Assembly: GCA_037893225.1 (NCBI GenBank)
Contig: JAZGUH010000223.1
Coordinates: 620,001-684,000 of the forward strand
Origin: Hippasteria phrygiana
Taxonomy: Eukaryota > Echinodermata > Asteroidea > Valvatida > Goniasteridae
Direction: 5' to 3'
Length of the DNA: 64,000 nucleotides
Under the pieces are notes generated by a model, which was not told the origin of the DNA, ran no database searches, and saw nothing but the letters and a program-made list of their open reading frames with translations. Made by a program: the position numbers and the translations under genes. Positions 35,565 to 49,489 of the stretch are shown one piece after another. How positions within the stretch are numbered: position 1 is the first letter of the stretch; each line of letters opens with the position of its first letter.

Positions 35565-36010
35565 TACAACCAATAAATTTGTCATTCTAACCAATGTAAT
35601 TGGTTGCATGGTAACCAATACGTATCGGTTGTATAGCCGACCATTATGGATTGATTAAATTAACCAGATATCATTTGGTTGGTGTTATAACCAATGGATG
35701 GTTTACCAATATTTTATTGGTTGTTGTTATAACAACCAATAATTTGTTATTCTAATCAATGTCGTTGGTCGTATGGTATACCAATACATATTAGTTGTAG
35801 TCCTACGATTATATATTGGTTAAATTAACCAATGTGGTATTGGTTGGTCTTACAACCAATGTGAATTCTGGTTACAAAGTAAGCAATATCAAATTGCTTA
35901 ATTTAACCAATATTTTGGTTGGACACATATCTACCAACCAGATATTAAAACCGACCAATAGGGCCTATATTGGTAATTTGGTAATTTTCAACCAGTCTGT
36001 TTATAGAGTG
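35565..36010. mobile_element. CCAAT/ATTGG-saturated element, ~450 bp
   Basis: More than twenty CCAAT or ATTGG words alternate in both orientations. Two internal units (about 35567-35700 and 35734-35870) are direct repeats with period about 167 bp (CAACCAATAA-TTTGT-ATTCTAA, then TATGGTATACCAATA-type words). The right end TTTTCAACCAGTCTGTTTAT/AGAGTG is a decayed version of the end of 25937-26079. Confidence 0.65.
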
Positions 36011-36039
36011 CATGGTAATATGCGTGCTCAACAAGTTGG

Positions 36040-36560
36040 ACGTGATATCTATTGCACGTTTGCTTTAAGCATCAGCAGGTCTTTCCCTTCGATGCTGACA
36101 GCGAGGCTTTGATCCAGACGCCCCATTTCCCCGTCAAACCACACCTCTCCCGCTCAACCCGGTCAAACACTGCGCCGTGTTCCCGCCGAGTGACGGCGCG
36201 TTTCCTCCCGGTCGCCTTTTACCCGTCGACCGGGCCCCGGTATTATTTTGTTTACGGTGAGGCACTCCTCGTGTGAGATGGATCGGAGCGTGATGGTCCG
36301 GTTTAGCCAGAACACTACACCAGTCAACGGGAAATAAGCGGCGAGTGCTGACAGCATCCAATAACCACAAATGGCTGCGATTACCATTAGACTCGTTAGA
36401 ATAATCTCCTGCCGTTACAGGACCCTAATCATTTCTAATTATTTTGCACTTTTTTCTTATATTCCTAGACTCCTGGTATAATCTGGGCCTCATCGGGAGC
36501 GGGGGCTGGCGAATTAGTTTGCCCGGGCTGTTGTAAAACAAGGAGAGTGAGTAGGGGACT
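36040..36560. promoter_or_regulatory. Unique block, candidate cis-regulatory module
   Basis: GC-rich stretch (GTCAAACCACACCTCTCCCG, GTGACGGCGCGTTTCC) passing into AT cores (CCTAATCATTTCTAATTATTTTGC). Repeat-free; overlapping frames on both strands, none convincing. Confidence 0.3.
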
Positions 36561-37189
36561 TACAAGTTGACGAGGACCCATCCTCCTTTCGCCCCGGGCG
36601 TTTGTGAGACGTGACGTCTGCTTCGCCCATCACCACAGATTGAAACTGTACACCGAGCGGCCTAATCGATGTTATATCAGAGCGTTAGGTGCGCGGAATT
36701 GGCCACATTTTCTCGAAATTGGAAAAATAATTACCAGGAATAGGATCCCATTTAAACGTCAATTCCGAGATGAAATCTTTTATCGGCGTAAGGGTATACT
36801 CTTTGGCTAGACATGGGGAAGATTGAAAAGGAAAACTGACAGTGGATTTTATGGCACGAGATGCTATGATGCGAGCGAGTTATAAAACCAGCGAGAAACA
36901 AGGCCAAACGCGAAGCCAAAAATGATAAACAGCGCGTATTATTATACATAGGCCTAATAGTTTTTTGCCGTGTAAGTAGGCCTATAATGGACATAATTAC
37001 TCAGGTGGGGGTTTGTAATTTACCTCAGAGTTACAGATGGTTTCGACCTATACAGTGAGTTTTGAATAAAGAATTCAATTATCTTCAATTTTCCAGATTT
37101 CCTGTCACGCTCGTTCGGTGCAGTGCCAATTGGCGCTTTTGAGCAATCTTATTGTTCTTCATATCTAGAATTGTTTTAAAATGGAGACA

Positions 37190-37258
37190 AGACAAGACGA
37201 GACAAGACGAGAAAAGACGAGACAAGACAAAAGACAAGACAAAACAAGACCAAAAAAA
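37190..37258 (+). repeat. GACAA/GACGA pentanucleotide microsatellite
   Basis: Imperfect AGACAAGACAAGACGAGACA-type repeat, immediately before the hAT-like element. Confidence 0.9.
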
Positions 37259-37276
37259 AAAGAATCTATTTAAAAT

Positions 37277-37558
37277 CAGTGGCGGCGCCAGACTTAAATA
37301 TGGGGAGGGGGGGGGGGGGGGGAGTGAAGGGCAAAGCCATAATGGGGGGGGGGGGGGGGCGCTGTTCAAACCATTAAAATACGTATTTATGTACATTCAG
37401 CCATGCTACAGGGCTTTTTCTGAGGATTTCCAGTCTTAAATAAGCGGTCACAATGCAATAAGTCTTTTCTTTAATTTAATACTTTTCTTTTAAGGCGGAC
37501 GATTGGGGGGGGGGGGGGGGGGGGGGATCCCCCCATTTCCCCTGTAGCGCCGCCACTG
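37277..37558. mobile_element. hAT-like element with three poly-G runs
   Basis: Ends CAGTGGCGGCGCCAGA and inverse TGTAGCGCCGCCACTG. Flanks TTTAAAAT and TTTAAAAC match in 7 of 8 bases, the 8-bp duplication expected for hAT insertions. Poly-G runs at 37307-37322, 37344-37359 and 37505-37526. Confidence 0.75.
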
Positions 37559-38119
37559 TTTAAAACTCACGTTGAATAAATCAAATAATCGAGCGAATGG
37601 TTACCGTATCAAAAATGATTACATAATTCAATTTTATACTCAGATAATTAAGCATGATCGCTGATATTGGTTTTGCAATGATCGGGGAACTAAACATAAA
37701 GGAAGTGTCATTTGAAACACTAATAGGGCTGTATTCTATCGTGAAGAGCCCGTCTACCTCACAGAGGTCACAGTTATTACCAATGTCTATACGATACAAT
37801 TAGCCTGCTACTGCGTCACCTATGCCATCCCCACAGTAGCTTTCCAAAATGAACGCATGGTGTAATTGAGACAAAACACTGGGCAATAGAAAAATGACTA
37901 TTGTTCGAATTTATCTTAGCGAGTGATTAGCCACACGGTGATTTAAGTAAAGCCAAAGTGCCTCGACCCCTAAACACTGATTAGCCCTGGGGGGCTGAGC
38001 CCATGAGTACGCATTAGGGCGGCAAGTTAGACAAATTGATATTGATTGTGGAAACACAGTGATCACCCATATACAGGGGAGTCTATAAGCCTGAAAAATT
38101 AATTTCACACGCTCCGTCA

Positions 38120-38570
38120 CGGGAAAGACATAACCATCGACTGGTGCCCGTCCGGTCTGATTATGCGCGGGCGGTACAACGGGAGAGCATCACTTTAAAC
38201 AATTCATCGCAAGTCAAACAGCAATCCGTCAGCGAAGATACAGGCAACGCGTGGATGTAGCTGTGAGCGAGAGAGTATAGCGCAGGCTTTTTGCTTAATG
38301 AGAATCACGAAATATTTGGACAGGCGATTCACAAAGACAATCACAGCCGATATTGAAATTGATGGGGGCCCAAGCTAATTCCGGCCGTGTAATACGGGAG
38401 GCGGGCCCGCCGCTCGCGTGTTTTATTACCGGGCGGGATTTTGGTCAAGTTGAATGTCATCGGGGAGCTATATACGGCGGGACAGTTATTGGCAAAAGAC
38501 CACTTTTCATTAACTGCCTAATTTTTGGAAAAGTTTACCTTAGACGATTATCTAAAATGAAATTAAGCCC
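38120..38570. promoter_or_regulatory. Unique block, candidate cis-regulatory module
   Basis: Contains GCCCAAGCTAATTCCGGCCG, GTGTTTTATTACCGGGCGGG and GTCATCGGGGAGCTATATAC. Repeat-free, no domain-bearing frame. Confidence 0.3.
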
Positions 38571-38731
38571 ATCGAACTCATGAATTTAAATGAGTCTCAA
38601 GTCAGCAACAAAATCCAAAGTAAAGACTATAAGAAAAACTCTTCAAAGCCGTCAAAAGCCGTACAGCTCAGCCGATGACATTCAACTTGGCCAAAATCCC
38701 TTGACCGAAGAAGCAAACCACAAGGGTAATT

Positions 38732-38888
38732 TGAACAAAGAAAAATGGCAGGAGCAGAATCTGAACCTGAGACCTCTTGAATACCGTTACTGGTGCTCTA
38801 ACAATTGAGCTATCTCGCCCTATGTTGGCGGTCTCTCGAATTGTCAGTATCTTTGTTCGGTGGGCGCTAGTCAGAAGTCGTCAACCCA
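38732..38888 (-). mobile_element. tRNA-derived SINE, family A, copy 2
   Basis: On the minus strand: CGAACAAAGATACTGACAAT, GGGCGAGATAGCTCAATTGT (box A), GAGGTCTCAGGTTCAGATTC (box B), GCTCCTGCC, TTCTTTGTTCA. Closely parallels 29612-29758; the two differ by point changes. Confidence 0.75.
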
Positions 38889-39311
38889 TAATGCCGTATA
38901 GCCACGGACCACGCCCCAACTACGATACAACCTCTACTGAAAGAAAAGAAGGAAAAAACTTACCGGTTTACTTTGGAAAACTATTTTGCATATCATGAAA
39001 TGTCTGGAAATTCATAATCAGAAAACGTGTTAGTTGAGTGGACAGAAACGCTCTCTTCGTCGGACCTCAATTAAAAGAGGGCGCTATAAATTTAAAGTAA
39101 AATAATAAAAACAAATGAGGTTCAGACCAACCATGGTTTAAAAGTTCGGCACCATGCATGGGAATAAAATCTCCAGCCGATTTCTGGGTTTATCAATTGA
39201 CTTTGATTGCTTTTAACAGAAGAGAGAATTCCGATAAACACATAGAACTGTTCTTCCCTTATGAAAATATTCAGTTTTTAACACCAAAACGGAGAAGATA
39301 TTTCCCACCCA

Positions 39312-39555
39312 CAGGCGTCGCTAGAGGAGGGGAGGGGTGCGGGGTGTGACACCCCCATTAGTTGATTTTTGTTGGCAGATTCGTGTCGCTGACGGCAAAA
39401 TCGTGTCGCAGTTGGCAAACAGCACGGTGTATAATAGTACGTTTAGATATAAGATATCGTACGTCTCCAATTTTATGGCGCCCTCAACGTCAACTCCCGC
39501 CAATTATTTGATTGGGGGATGACACCCCAATCAAGATGGTCTACCGACGCCCCTG
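39312..39555. mobile_element. hAT-like element, CAGGCGTCGCTAGA ends
   Basis: Left CAGGCGTCGCTAGA and right TCTACCGACGCCCCTG are approximate inverse ends; interior has GGGGTGTGACACCCCC and GGGGGATGACACCCC inverse words. Confidence 0.6.
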
Positions 39556-39668
39556 TTTCCACCTAAGTCAATATATTTTTTCAAACATACATAAGTTTCT
39601 CAAGTCCACTTGTCTATACCGGTATAAATGTACCCATATTAATTTTAATAAACCTATCGTGTGAACTC

Positions 39669-39870
39669 CCCCCCCCCCAAAAAAAAACACAACAAACAAC
39701 AAACAAACGAACAAACACCCCAACAAACAAACAAACACCCCAACAAACAAACAAACAAACACCCCAACAAACAAACAAACAAACAAACAAACAACCAAAC
39801 AAACAAACACCCCAACAAACCCCCCAGCAAAAAAACAACAACAAACAAACAGACAGACAGACAGACAACG
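39669..39870 (+). repeat. CAAA microsatellite with CACCCC interruptions
   Basis: Long ACAAACAAACAAACACCCCA-type array ending in an AGACAG run. It yields long Phe/Val/Cys/Leu-rich minus-strand frames that are not genes. Confidence 0.95.
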
Positions 39871-40840
39871 AGATTGAAAGACAGTTCAAACAGAAAGGAC
39901 AGTCCTTTTTCCAAAATTAAAATGTGAATTTTAAGCATTTTAAATTTGTTTTTCTCTTTACAAATGAATCACCTCTGTGGCAGACACATTAATTTTGCTT
40001 GATCTTTCTATTTTCGGGGGAAAAAGTTGCTTGTTTAAAACTTGTATTTTTATGTACCTTTAAATTGTGCCTTTAATGATTGTTCTTCCTTTTAAAAATC
40101 AATAAACCACACGATACAAATATATTTTTTCTCTGATATGTTCGATCGAATGTACTTACTGTTTTGCGTGGGATTGCGTAGGCCTGAGTTGACTCGACCC
40201 GCAATAGCGACCTACGCTTCCCGTTACAAATGATTGGCTTGGTAATCGAGCTTGAAAACAGGATAGGATTTTGTCATCAGTGTTGAAAAATCGAGGAGAA
40301 AACAGCCAATTACCGAACACTCCATTGAAAAAGAATAAGAACCCGTATAATCGCCTCCAAACCCTGTGTATATGTTTTTCTGTGTTTCTGGTTTTTTCTG
40401 CACCGTGAGATCAAGTTTCACCCTGGCGCGTCATCTGAGCCGCTCCACCGGCCCATCTTCCGGAAGCTCTTCGCTGGTAATCTAGAACCGGTCGTTTGTT
40501 GCCCGGGAGTCCTCATGTGTATACGTCGTATTTTCTCCCCTAAGCACTTCCCGGGCTCCGGATATGGAGAGGCGGGAGCACAAAAGACACAGCCAAACGC
40601 GTATCATTATCACTCGGCTTTTTCAAGTACGCACTATATATAAAACCGAAAAAAAGCAAGCAATGATGACGCTGAGCTCATCTGTGGGTTTTGAAATTCA
40701 TCGGAAATCAACCCGTTGGCATTGTTAGTGGAGTGCAGGCAATCTACTTAAGGAGCACACAAATTGCCTGGCATATGAGTATTACAGCTGTGCAATTTGC
40801 ACGCAATGTTTGCCTTCTTTAAACATTGGTTTGCCTTCAA

Positions 40841-40890
40841 CAACAACAACAACAACGACAACGACAACGACAACGAAAACGACAACGACA
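40841..40890 (+). repeat. CAA/CGACAA microsatellite
   Basis: Six CAACAA units then CGACAACGACAA units. Confidence 0.9.
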
Positions 40891-41365
40891 TTTTTATCTT
40901 GTTCTTAAGATATCGTGTTTTGAACTTAGAAATTGATTTATAGCCGAAAATCTCCCGTCGAGCTACTTTAACGACCCGGTTAATTAACGAAAAAACATTG
41001 ACAGTTATTTTTCCTACCACAGATTTGTTTAAAAGTATCGGTGTCGCAGAATATTATTGCATGTTTCCGCATCGACCTAAAGCCTACTTTCTATAACATC
41101 AGACAACTTTATGTCATTTACAACCGAACTATAAATCATGCACGGCATTTGACGTTCCCGGAAGTTTGAATTGTTGGTGTGTCGTAACTTTCAGTCGCTA
41201 TTGTAAAAAAATGAATTATGGAATGCCTGCCTTAAATTTTCCGTCTGGTCGAAGGTTTGTGCAACTGTGAAATGTCCTCAAGCCATGAACTGAACGCGTT
41301 CATTTTTAATAGACGCATTCATCACTCACGTTCTATTGGTAACAAGAGGAATGTACTTGTAGATA

Positions 41366-41700
41366 TTTAGGGGACATATTGCTTTGGAGGCGCCCAATTG
41401 GGCTACAAAAAGCGTTCGTCCTAAAATTGCTATGGTTGGGAAGATCGTTCAAAAGTAGAATATAACAATTTACACGACCATCCCTTGAAAATGCGCCGTT
41501 TGTCTGGAAATCATTTTGGGGTCGCCACTCGCCAGTTTGGTTCGAGAAAGTCACCCGTTGGAAAATTGGAACATTTTAGTGCATGCTGCTCTTTGTCTGC
41601 AGCGCTTTGGCTGGATATACAGGCTGCACCATGTGCGGCGCCAGTCTAAATTTCTCCGTAAATATTACACACTATGGTATAATATTTACACTCACTCACT
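41366..41700 (+). repeat. Partial copy of the TTAAAGGGACACATTGC element
   Basis: TTTAGGGGACATATTGCTTTGG matches the left end of 30-638; shared words continue (AAAAGTAGAATATAAC, CATCCCTTGAAAATGCG, GCGGCGCCAGTCTAAA). The right end is missing. Confidence 0.6.
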
Positions 41701-41709
41701 CACACAGTC

Positions 41710-41935
41710 ATGTAAACGGGTGCAATCGTGGACCTCCCATTGTTCCTCTTTTGTTTATACTCTAACTTTTTCGGAAGGCCTCCCATTGGTTTTGTACACG
41801 ATTTTCAATCGTGGACGTTAGGTCAAACGTGGACCCCTTTGTCTACGCCCGAATTCTTTTGTCCTAGGTCCACGATTGCCGGCATATACAAACTCACTCA
41901 CTCACTCACTCACGCACTCACTCACTGGAAATAGG
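41710..41935 (+). repeat. TCGTGGACC dispersed repeat, copy 2, with ACTC microsatellite
   Basis: GCAATCGTGGACCTCCC, TTTTCAATCGTGGACG, AGGTCCACGATTGCCGG, then an ACTC tetranucleotide run (about 41888-41927). Same order as 13715-13828. Confidence 0.65.
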
Positions 41936-41970
41936 TTATAGGAAAATTAGAAGAGAGATTATTTTTCACA

Positions 41971-42056
41971 TGCAGTGTGTGAAGGACTGTATGCTCAGTT
42001 TTTTTCCGAGAGACTGTGGGAAAAAATCGAACCCACGACCTCCTACTTACAGTAGT
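41971..42056 (-). mobile_element. tRNA-derived SINE, family B, copy 3 (partial)
   Basis: Reverse complement contains TAGGAGGTCGTGGGTTCGAT and CACAGTCTCTCGGAAAAAAA, matching the box B region and tail of the family. The head is truncated. Confidence 0.55.
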
Positions 42057-42399
42057 GCATATTACCTTAAAATATGTTAGGTACGGTTACTAACAAAAGA
42101 GATGAAATTTGGGCATTTCCGGGCAATGTTTGCCTTTAACTAACTTTAAAAAGAGAGAAGTGTTGGTTTTAGACAAATCTGCAGGAGTATAAATTTATAA
42201 TTCTATAAGAGCCACGCTTCTATTGTTTTTAGGTGATGTTACCGTGTGGTGACCTGCAACATTTCTCGCTATAATTTAATTTCCACTATCCAAAGACTAA
42301 TAAAGGGCCCCATTGAGAACAGTTCACTGATAACTGATGGGTTACCCTGGTAAAACAATACGAAATAAATAAATAAAAATACATTAAAACGAAACATTT

Positions 42400-42640
42400 T
42401 TTTCAAGCCACCCAAGGTTTCGCAAACACGTCTCATTTTGGGGCTATATTGTGAGGTAATTGATTATCAGTCAAATTGTTAACTTGTTAATGTATACATA
42501 GACACATCTTATACCTTTAAAAAGCAATATGCAAATTGACAGTTAAAATATAGTCTTATATAGCAGCAATTTTTACAACTTAATCGTATCTTGGTAGAAG
42601 TCTTGAAGTGCAGTCTCATGATGCAAGAAAACGCTTCATT
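42400..42640. repeat. Diverged dispersed repeat (copy related to 7700-7990)
   Basis: Shares GGCTATATTG, GATTATCAGTCAAAT, AAATTGACAGTTA and CAGTCTCATGA with 7700-7990 in the same order. Confidence 0.45.
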
Positions 42641-42883
42641 CTCCCTATAGGTCTGAAAATTTGGATAATTTCTTCGGAATCTGTTGAAGAATTATCCTCC
42701 GTTTAGATCTGGGCCCAGGAAAACCGTAAGGGTGGTAGGGGGGTTGGTAGTTCAAAATGTTTCCGTTGTCTTGTGGACAAGATTTTCTAAATAATATCCT
42801 GGGCGTATAAGCAACCTTCAGAAAGTGTACTCATAATGATTACCGGACTATCGTAAAAATGATTTTCCATTTGAACCAGACAT

Positions 42884-42889
42884 TTTATT
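42884..42889 (-). terminator. Possible Hmx polyadenylation signal (AATAAA)
   Basis: AATAAA on the minus strand about 830 nt past the Hmx stop codon, a plausible 3' UTR length. It is the nearest exact AATAAA I noted downstream; no transcript evidence is available, and the hexamer is common in AT-rich DNA. Confidence 0.25.
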
Positions 42890-43722
42890 ACCGTGAAATG
42901 ACATTGATTTTGAGCACAATTCAGTTCAAAATTAAAACTTTGTGTTTGTCATAATTACCATAATTACCAACAGGTGGGTGACTTACGTTACTCGGAACAA
43001 AAAGATCACTCAAATAATTATGATGAACTTTACGGCTGTCAGGGTCAAACACCCAACTGTAAAGGCCTTAGAGATGTGATTTGTGGACCATAAAACCATT
43101 GGTGTGCGACTTGTATGTGCTGCATAGGCCTAGGCCTATATCGTAGACACCGTGACAAGGATCACTTGAAAATAAACACATAGACTTTACATCTTATCAG
43201 CATCTGACAAAAACTCCAAATTATGAGTGAAATAAATACAAGAAATTATCAGAGCAATATTCTATCTGTACAGATTTATACACATTTATCGTCAAAAACA
43301 CATCACATGTGCCCTTTCGGTTTTTATCTCATTTAGTAATAATTCAAGTTTAGACATCTTTTCACATCAATTTTGAAAATTGTTTGTAATGTTCGCTGCG
43401 ACAGCATTGCACTTATGAGCACCACAACCCATCACGTGTGCGGTCTATTATGAGCGTCCAGACGCACTTCTGTGTATTCACTGCGAGATGACCCGTGGCA
43501 TCGAGGAACTTTTGAGGGTTGTTGTCCTGTGGTCAGTTTCATGGAGATACTCAGCCCAAAATTTGCTTAACACAAACAAGTCTTGCATAGTACAAATAAT
43601 TTACCAGCAAAAACTCCTTGCAAAAAGCAACTCAATCCCATCACATGCAAAATACATCATCTGAAAATTTGGTTGTAATTTTTGCAGCTCCATGAAATTT
43701 GCCCCAGGTGTAAGAGTCAGAG

Positions 43723-46095
<2,373 letters not shown>

Positions 46096-46498
46096 TCTCA
46101 TACGCGTAATGGAGATAGGCGTTCGCGTGGAGCCACGGGTACCAGGGTCCGGGCGTGAAAGGGGCTGCCGGCGCTAGGTGATAATCCCGTCGGGTCAGAT
46201 CGTGCGCCGGCTCCGTACTCCTCACCTCGCCGTCCCGGTCGTGCTTATGGTGGAGATGCTGCGCCTCCCGGCTCGAGACGACCACGGCCGCTGCCGTGGA
46301 CGCATCCTCCGACGGGGTCTTGGGCAATTTGGAGGAGGCTGGGGAGGCGAGAATGCTCTCGATGCTGAAGGGCTTACTGGTCGTTATTTCCCGCCTGTCC
46401 ATCCTGTCAGCTTTAGTGGTGGTGAGGGTAGTCGTCGATATCGCACGTCTGTTCTCCGATACTAGGGTGTCAACGACAGTGGTGTGTCGATTGCTCAT
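46096..46498 (-). CDS. Hmx: Hmx homeobox transcription factor, exon 1 (start codon and N-terminal domain)
   Basis: First coding exon, 134 codons plus one base, ending at an AGA|GTAAGT donor. Residues 42-50 read KPFSIESIL, the N-terminal conserved motif of Hmx proteins and an EH1/TN-like sequence of the kind that binds Groucho co-repressors. The exon also holds Thr-rich and Ala/Val-rich linkers, a His-rich stretch and a WYPWLHANAYLHYAYE end typical of the Hmx exon 1/2 junction. The start is the first Met of the open frame, about 43 codons before the conserved motif. Two coding exons split N-terminal to the homeodomain is the usual Hmx structure. The gene runs on the minus strand and is separated from the next recognised coding sequence (the THAP exon) by about 6 kb. 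Confidence 0.9.
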
Positions 46499-46572
46499 TC
46501 AGAACAGTTTTAACAACTCGTTGCTGCCCCGGAATCGAAAGAGTCAAGACAGTTATGACACAGCGGCGGATG

Positions 46573-46577
46573 ATTGG
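46573..46577 (-). promoter_or_regulatory. CCAAT box upstream of Hmx
   Basis: AGCCAATC on the minus strand about 75 nt upstream of the Hmx start codon, a good NF-Y site. It could be a core promoter element if the 5' UTR is short or if transcription starts close by. No TATA box is obvious near it, as is usual for developmental regulators. Confidence 0.35.
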
Positions 46578-46599
46578 CTAAAGTGAAGCCGTTTTCTCA

Positions 46600-47215
46600 T
46601 TCCTCTCTCCTCCTATCTCTGGCGAATAGAGCGCAGTTGGTCGCGCTAGTCTTACCACTTCCTGACAGCAACTAATTAGTGGATGGAGCAGTAGGCCTAT
46701 AGAGCACAGTGAGAAGATCGCGCAGTGCGCGCGGAGATGAGATGAGATGAGATGAGTGGGACGGTCCGGGGGCCTGGCGAGCACGAATCAGGAACGATTC
46801 CAGTGAAACTGTATATTTACGAAGTAGCGTGATTGGGCTGAGAAAATTCGTAGCTGCGTACTATCACCGAATTAATTTGGCTGTTAGCAGAAGCATCATC
46901 TGCGGGCAGACTGTCAGAGGGTTGTCAGTTTCCCCCTTTTTTCTTTTTCAAAGCAAAGTGATGAACCGTCCTAGTCCTGGTGGCCCGAGGGGGAGATGAT
47001 GTCACTGCACAGCCCAAAACGCACCCATCCGAAACACTCCAAGCCTGCCTGGCGCCGAGCCCCAATTGGGATAAAGATGCCGTGGAGGGGTTTTAAATGG
47101 GCGACGGGGGAACAAGCGCCACACCAATGGGCTGGAAGAATGGTGATCGGATTAGAGTATAAATGACAGTGAAACGGCTCCTCCCACACAGAGCATCTCT
47201 TGTCCAGTTGCGTCA
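46600..47215. promoter_or_regulatory. Hmx upstream region, candidate promoter/enhancer block
   Basis: Repeat-poor, GC-balanced sequence directly upstream of Hmx. It contains a short GATGA tandem (46736-46755), GAATTAATTTGG, and, reading the other way, CCAAT at 47124-47128 followed by TATAAAT at 47158-47164. The last pair would form a plus-strand core promoter divergent from Hmx; only a short open frame follows it, so a non-coding or enhancer transcript is as likely as chance. Confidence 0.35.
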
Positions 47216-47559
47216 ATTCTGCTCATACAAAGAAAACATTATATTTTTGTTTACGTGCAGCACAACCCATCTATTTTGCGATAAACGTATGGCTTTGTCG
47301 TTCCATCGTTCGTCGTTTGAAACTTTGAATAGCTTTACAAAGATTACTTAAAATGTTATGTATGTACTTACACATGTATAGGCCTACACAAGCAGAAACG
47401 TCATTAAAACTCTTTCAATCTTTCAAACCATGAGAAAATCCAGCAACTCGATCCGTGTGTTTAAATCGTGGTTAACATCACTCTTTAGATGACAGCTGTT
47501 AGTCTAGACGTGTTGTGACCAACACCTTATTCAGAACAATCTCAGAAATGTTCCCCATT

Positions 47560-47572
47560 TAATAACGATAAA

Positions 47573-47603
<31 letters not shown>

Positions 47604-47608
47604 TAATA
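47560..47608 (+). repeat. AAAT then AAT microsatellite
   Basis: Consecutive AAATAAATAAAT and AATAATAAT blocks. Confidence 0.95.
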
Positions 47609-47624
47609 CTATTTTCCTCAATTG

Positions 47625-47835
47625 CCGGATAGGGCGACACATAATCCTGGAAAAGAGTGGGTTAGGGTGACCTGGTCGAATAGGGCGACAATTTGGTGTC
47701 GCCCTATTGTGAAAGTCGCCCCTTTGGAGTGTTTTTTAGTAAGGCGCGTTGGGAGAGTGCTCTAAAAGGGCGACACTCGTGTCGCCCCAATAGGGTTATT
47801 TTGGGAAGAGTCGCCCATTTGCCGCATCCAGGAGA
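47625..47835. repeat. Repeat of AGGGCGACA words with hairpins
   Basis: About eight AGGGCGACA or inverse TGTCGCCCT words within 210 bp. AATAGGGCGACA-ATTTGG-TGTCGCCCTATT (47680-47709) and AAGGGCGACACTCGTGTCGCCCC form tight hairpins. No coding capacity; resembles 51184-51213 in design. Confidence 0.65.
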
Positions 47836-48159
47836 TTTCTAATAATCATCATCATAATCCGGTGATTTTTAACGGTAAAACCGCTTTACAGAGAAGAATC
47901 AATCAGGAAAATCAAGTGGGAAGGGCAAAGAGATTTGTTTTCAGAAGCTTCTCGAACAGGTGGATAGATTGATAAAGTCTTTCTTCCAGTCAAATAAACG
48001 CGATACCCAACTGCAGTACAAGAATTAGTGGGGCCTCGAATCTTCTTCCTGCAGCTAAATCCTTCAGCTTTGAATTCTCTTTGCTTGTCATTAACCACTC
48101 GATGAAATGTAGAATTGTATTAATTTATAAGCAAGCTATTACCCAAATTGCTTTAAAGG

Positions 48160-48750
48160 GTAATCAAGCCCCGTTGATTTAGCCCCCTTTGTGTCACGGG
48201 ACAGCTATAGTCGCGGAGCGCGCTCCTGGCTATAGTGAAGGGCGAAACACCGGAGCCCAACGTGAGAGTAGGGCTTCGATCGTAAACAGGGAGGGCGGGC
48301 TGGGCCATTACGAAGTGAGCAACTGGCGTACGGGGTTGAATAGACATTACCATGTCAATCGGATTGAATGGGCCTCGACCGCGGCTCGATAGCCCGACTG
48401 TCTCCGCCATTATCCCCGTTGATCGGTGCCCTTTCACGGTATCATTAGGCTCATCATCTCCCAACAAAGATGAGCGCAGACCTCGAGCCGGGCGGACCCG
48501 ACGCGCTGTCTGTACCGAGGGGTACGATGATCACACCCCTCCCGAAAAGTTTCTTTCTTCCACCTGCTGTGTCTAGACAACATGACATACGGACGACTTT
48601 CGGCCAATCACCAATTCACATTGTCAGGATTCGACAGCTGACCTCTCATTCGCGACTTTAATTGGCTCCAGTTTCTTGTAAACCCTTCCCCCTCTTCCAA
48701 ATTGACAAGACGGCAGATTTTTCCTTTGTACGGGAAGTTACTTTCGAATC
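48160..48750. promoter_or_regulatory. Unique block, candidate cis-regulatory module upstream of Hmx
   Basis: GC-balanced and repeat-free. A short fold (GTCGCGGAGCGCGCTCC) and CAATCACCAATTCACATTGTC lie in it. About 1.7-2.3 kb upstream of the Hmx start. Confidence 0.3.
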
Positions 48751-49039
48751 AGCGTAGACGTGCTGACAGGCTTCTTTAGTTGTTCGACTTCTGGCGAGTT
48801 TAGGACTCTTGAAAACAAACAGCCACCTCACGCTTTGTTTATTTTAGTTAACCTTTGACAAGGAAGTTATTTTTGATTGGACAACAGAAGGCCACGTCTT
48901 TTTTTGAGCTACCGGTACGCAACTGAAAACACGTTATCTTTACGTGTTTGTTATTGAAATCTGGCTGGAAGTTAACAAGGCGCGTTATTCGAAGTTGTTT
49001 TCTTAAGGAAGGTCTGTCATATTTCAAAAGCGCCCTCCC

Positions 49040-49130
49040 GAACAAAGATATTGACAATTTGGGAGACCCCTAACATAGGGCAATATAGCTCAGTTAGTAG
49101 AGCGCCGCTCCTGCCAGTTTTCTTTGTTCA
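49040..49130 (+). mobile_element. tRNA-derived SINE, family A, copy 3 (internally deleted)
   Basis: CGAACAAAGATATTGACAAT, then ATAGCTCAGTTAGTAGAGCG (an excellent box A) joined directly to CTCCTGCCAGTTTTCTTTGT; the middle with box B is deleted (about 45-50 bp), which should make it transcriptionally dead. Confidence 0.7.
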
Positions 49131-49489
49131 CTTTAAAAAACAAATATTTCAAAAGTGTCGAAAGAGACAAAATGTTGTTGTTAAACGGGAGATTAATTAT
49201 AGTTTGAAAAACTTTTTCCGAAACATAATTTAACAATTGTTGACTGCTGTGATGTGGGATTGACGTTTTTAACACCCGAGGGACGCATAGCACCCGAGGT
49301 CTAGTAGGGAAAATTGCATCAAATAGTTTTGTGTTAAGTAATGTACATCCCTGAAAAATCTATAAGATTGTACCCTACCCCAAACAAAAATGCATATGAA
49401 ATTCATAGCCTGTCACAGACACTACACGTATCCCTTTCATTAACACAATCCATCAAACATTTGTCGGCAATCTAATGACGTTTACATTG

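Noticed and set aside
39568..39938. Several 80-94-codon frames rich in Val, Cys, Leu and Phe
   Set aside because: Translations of the CAAA microsatellite; the apparent membrane-like pattern is a repeat effect.
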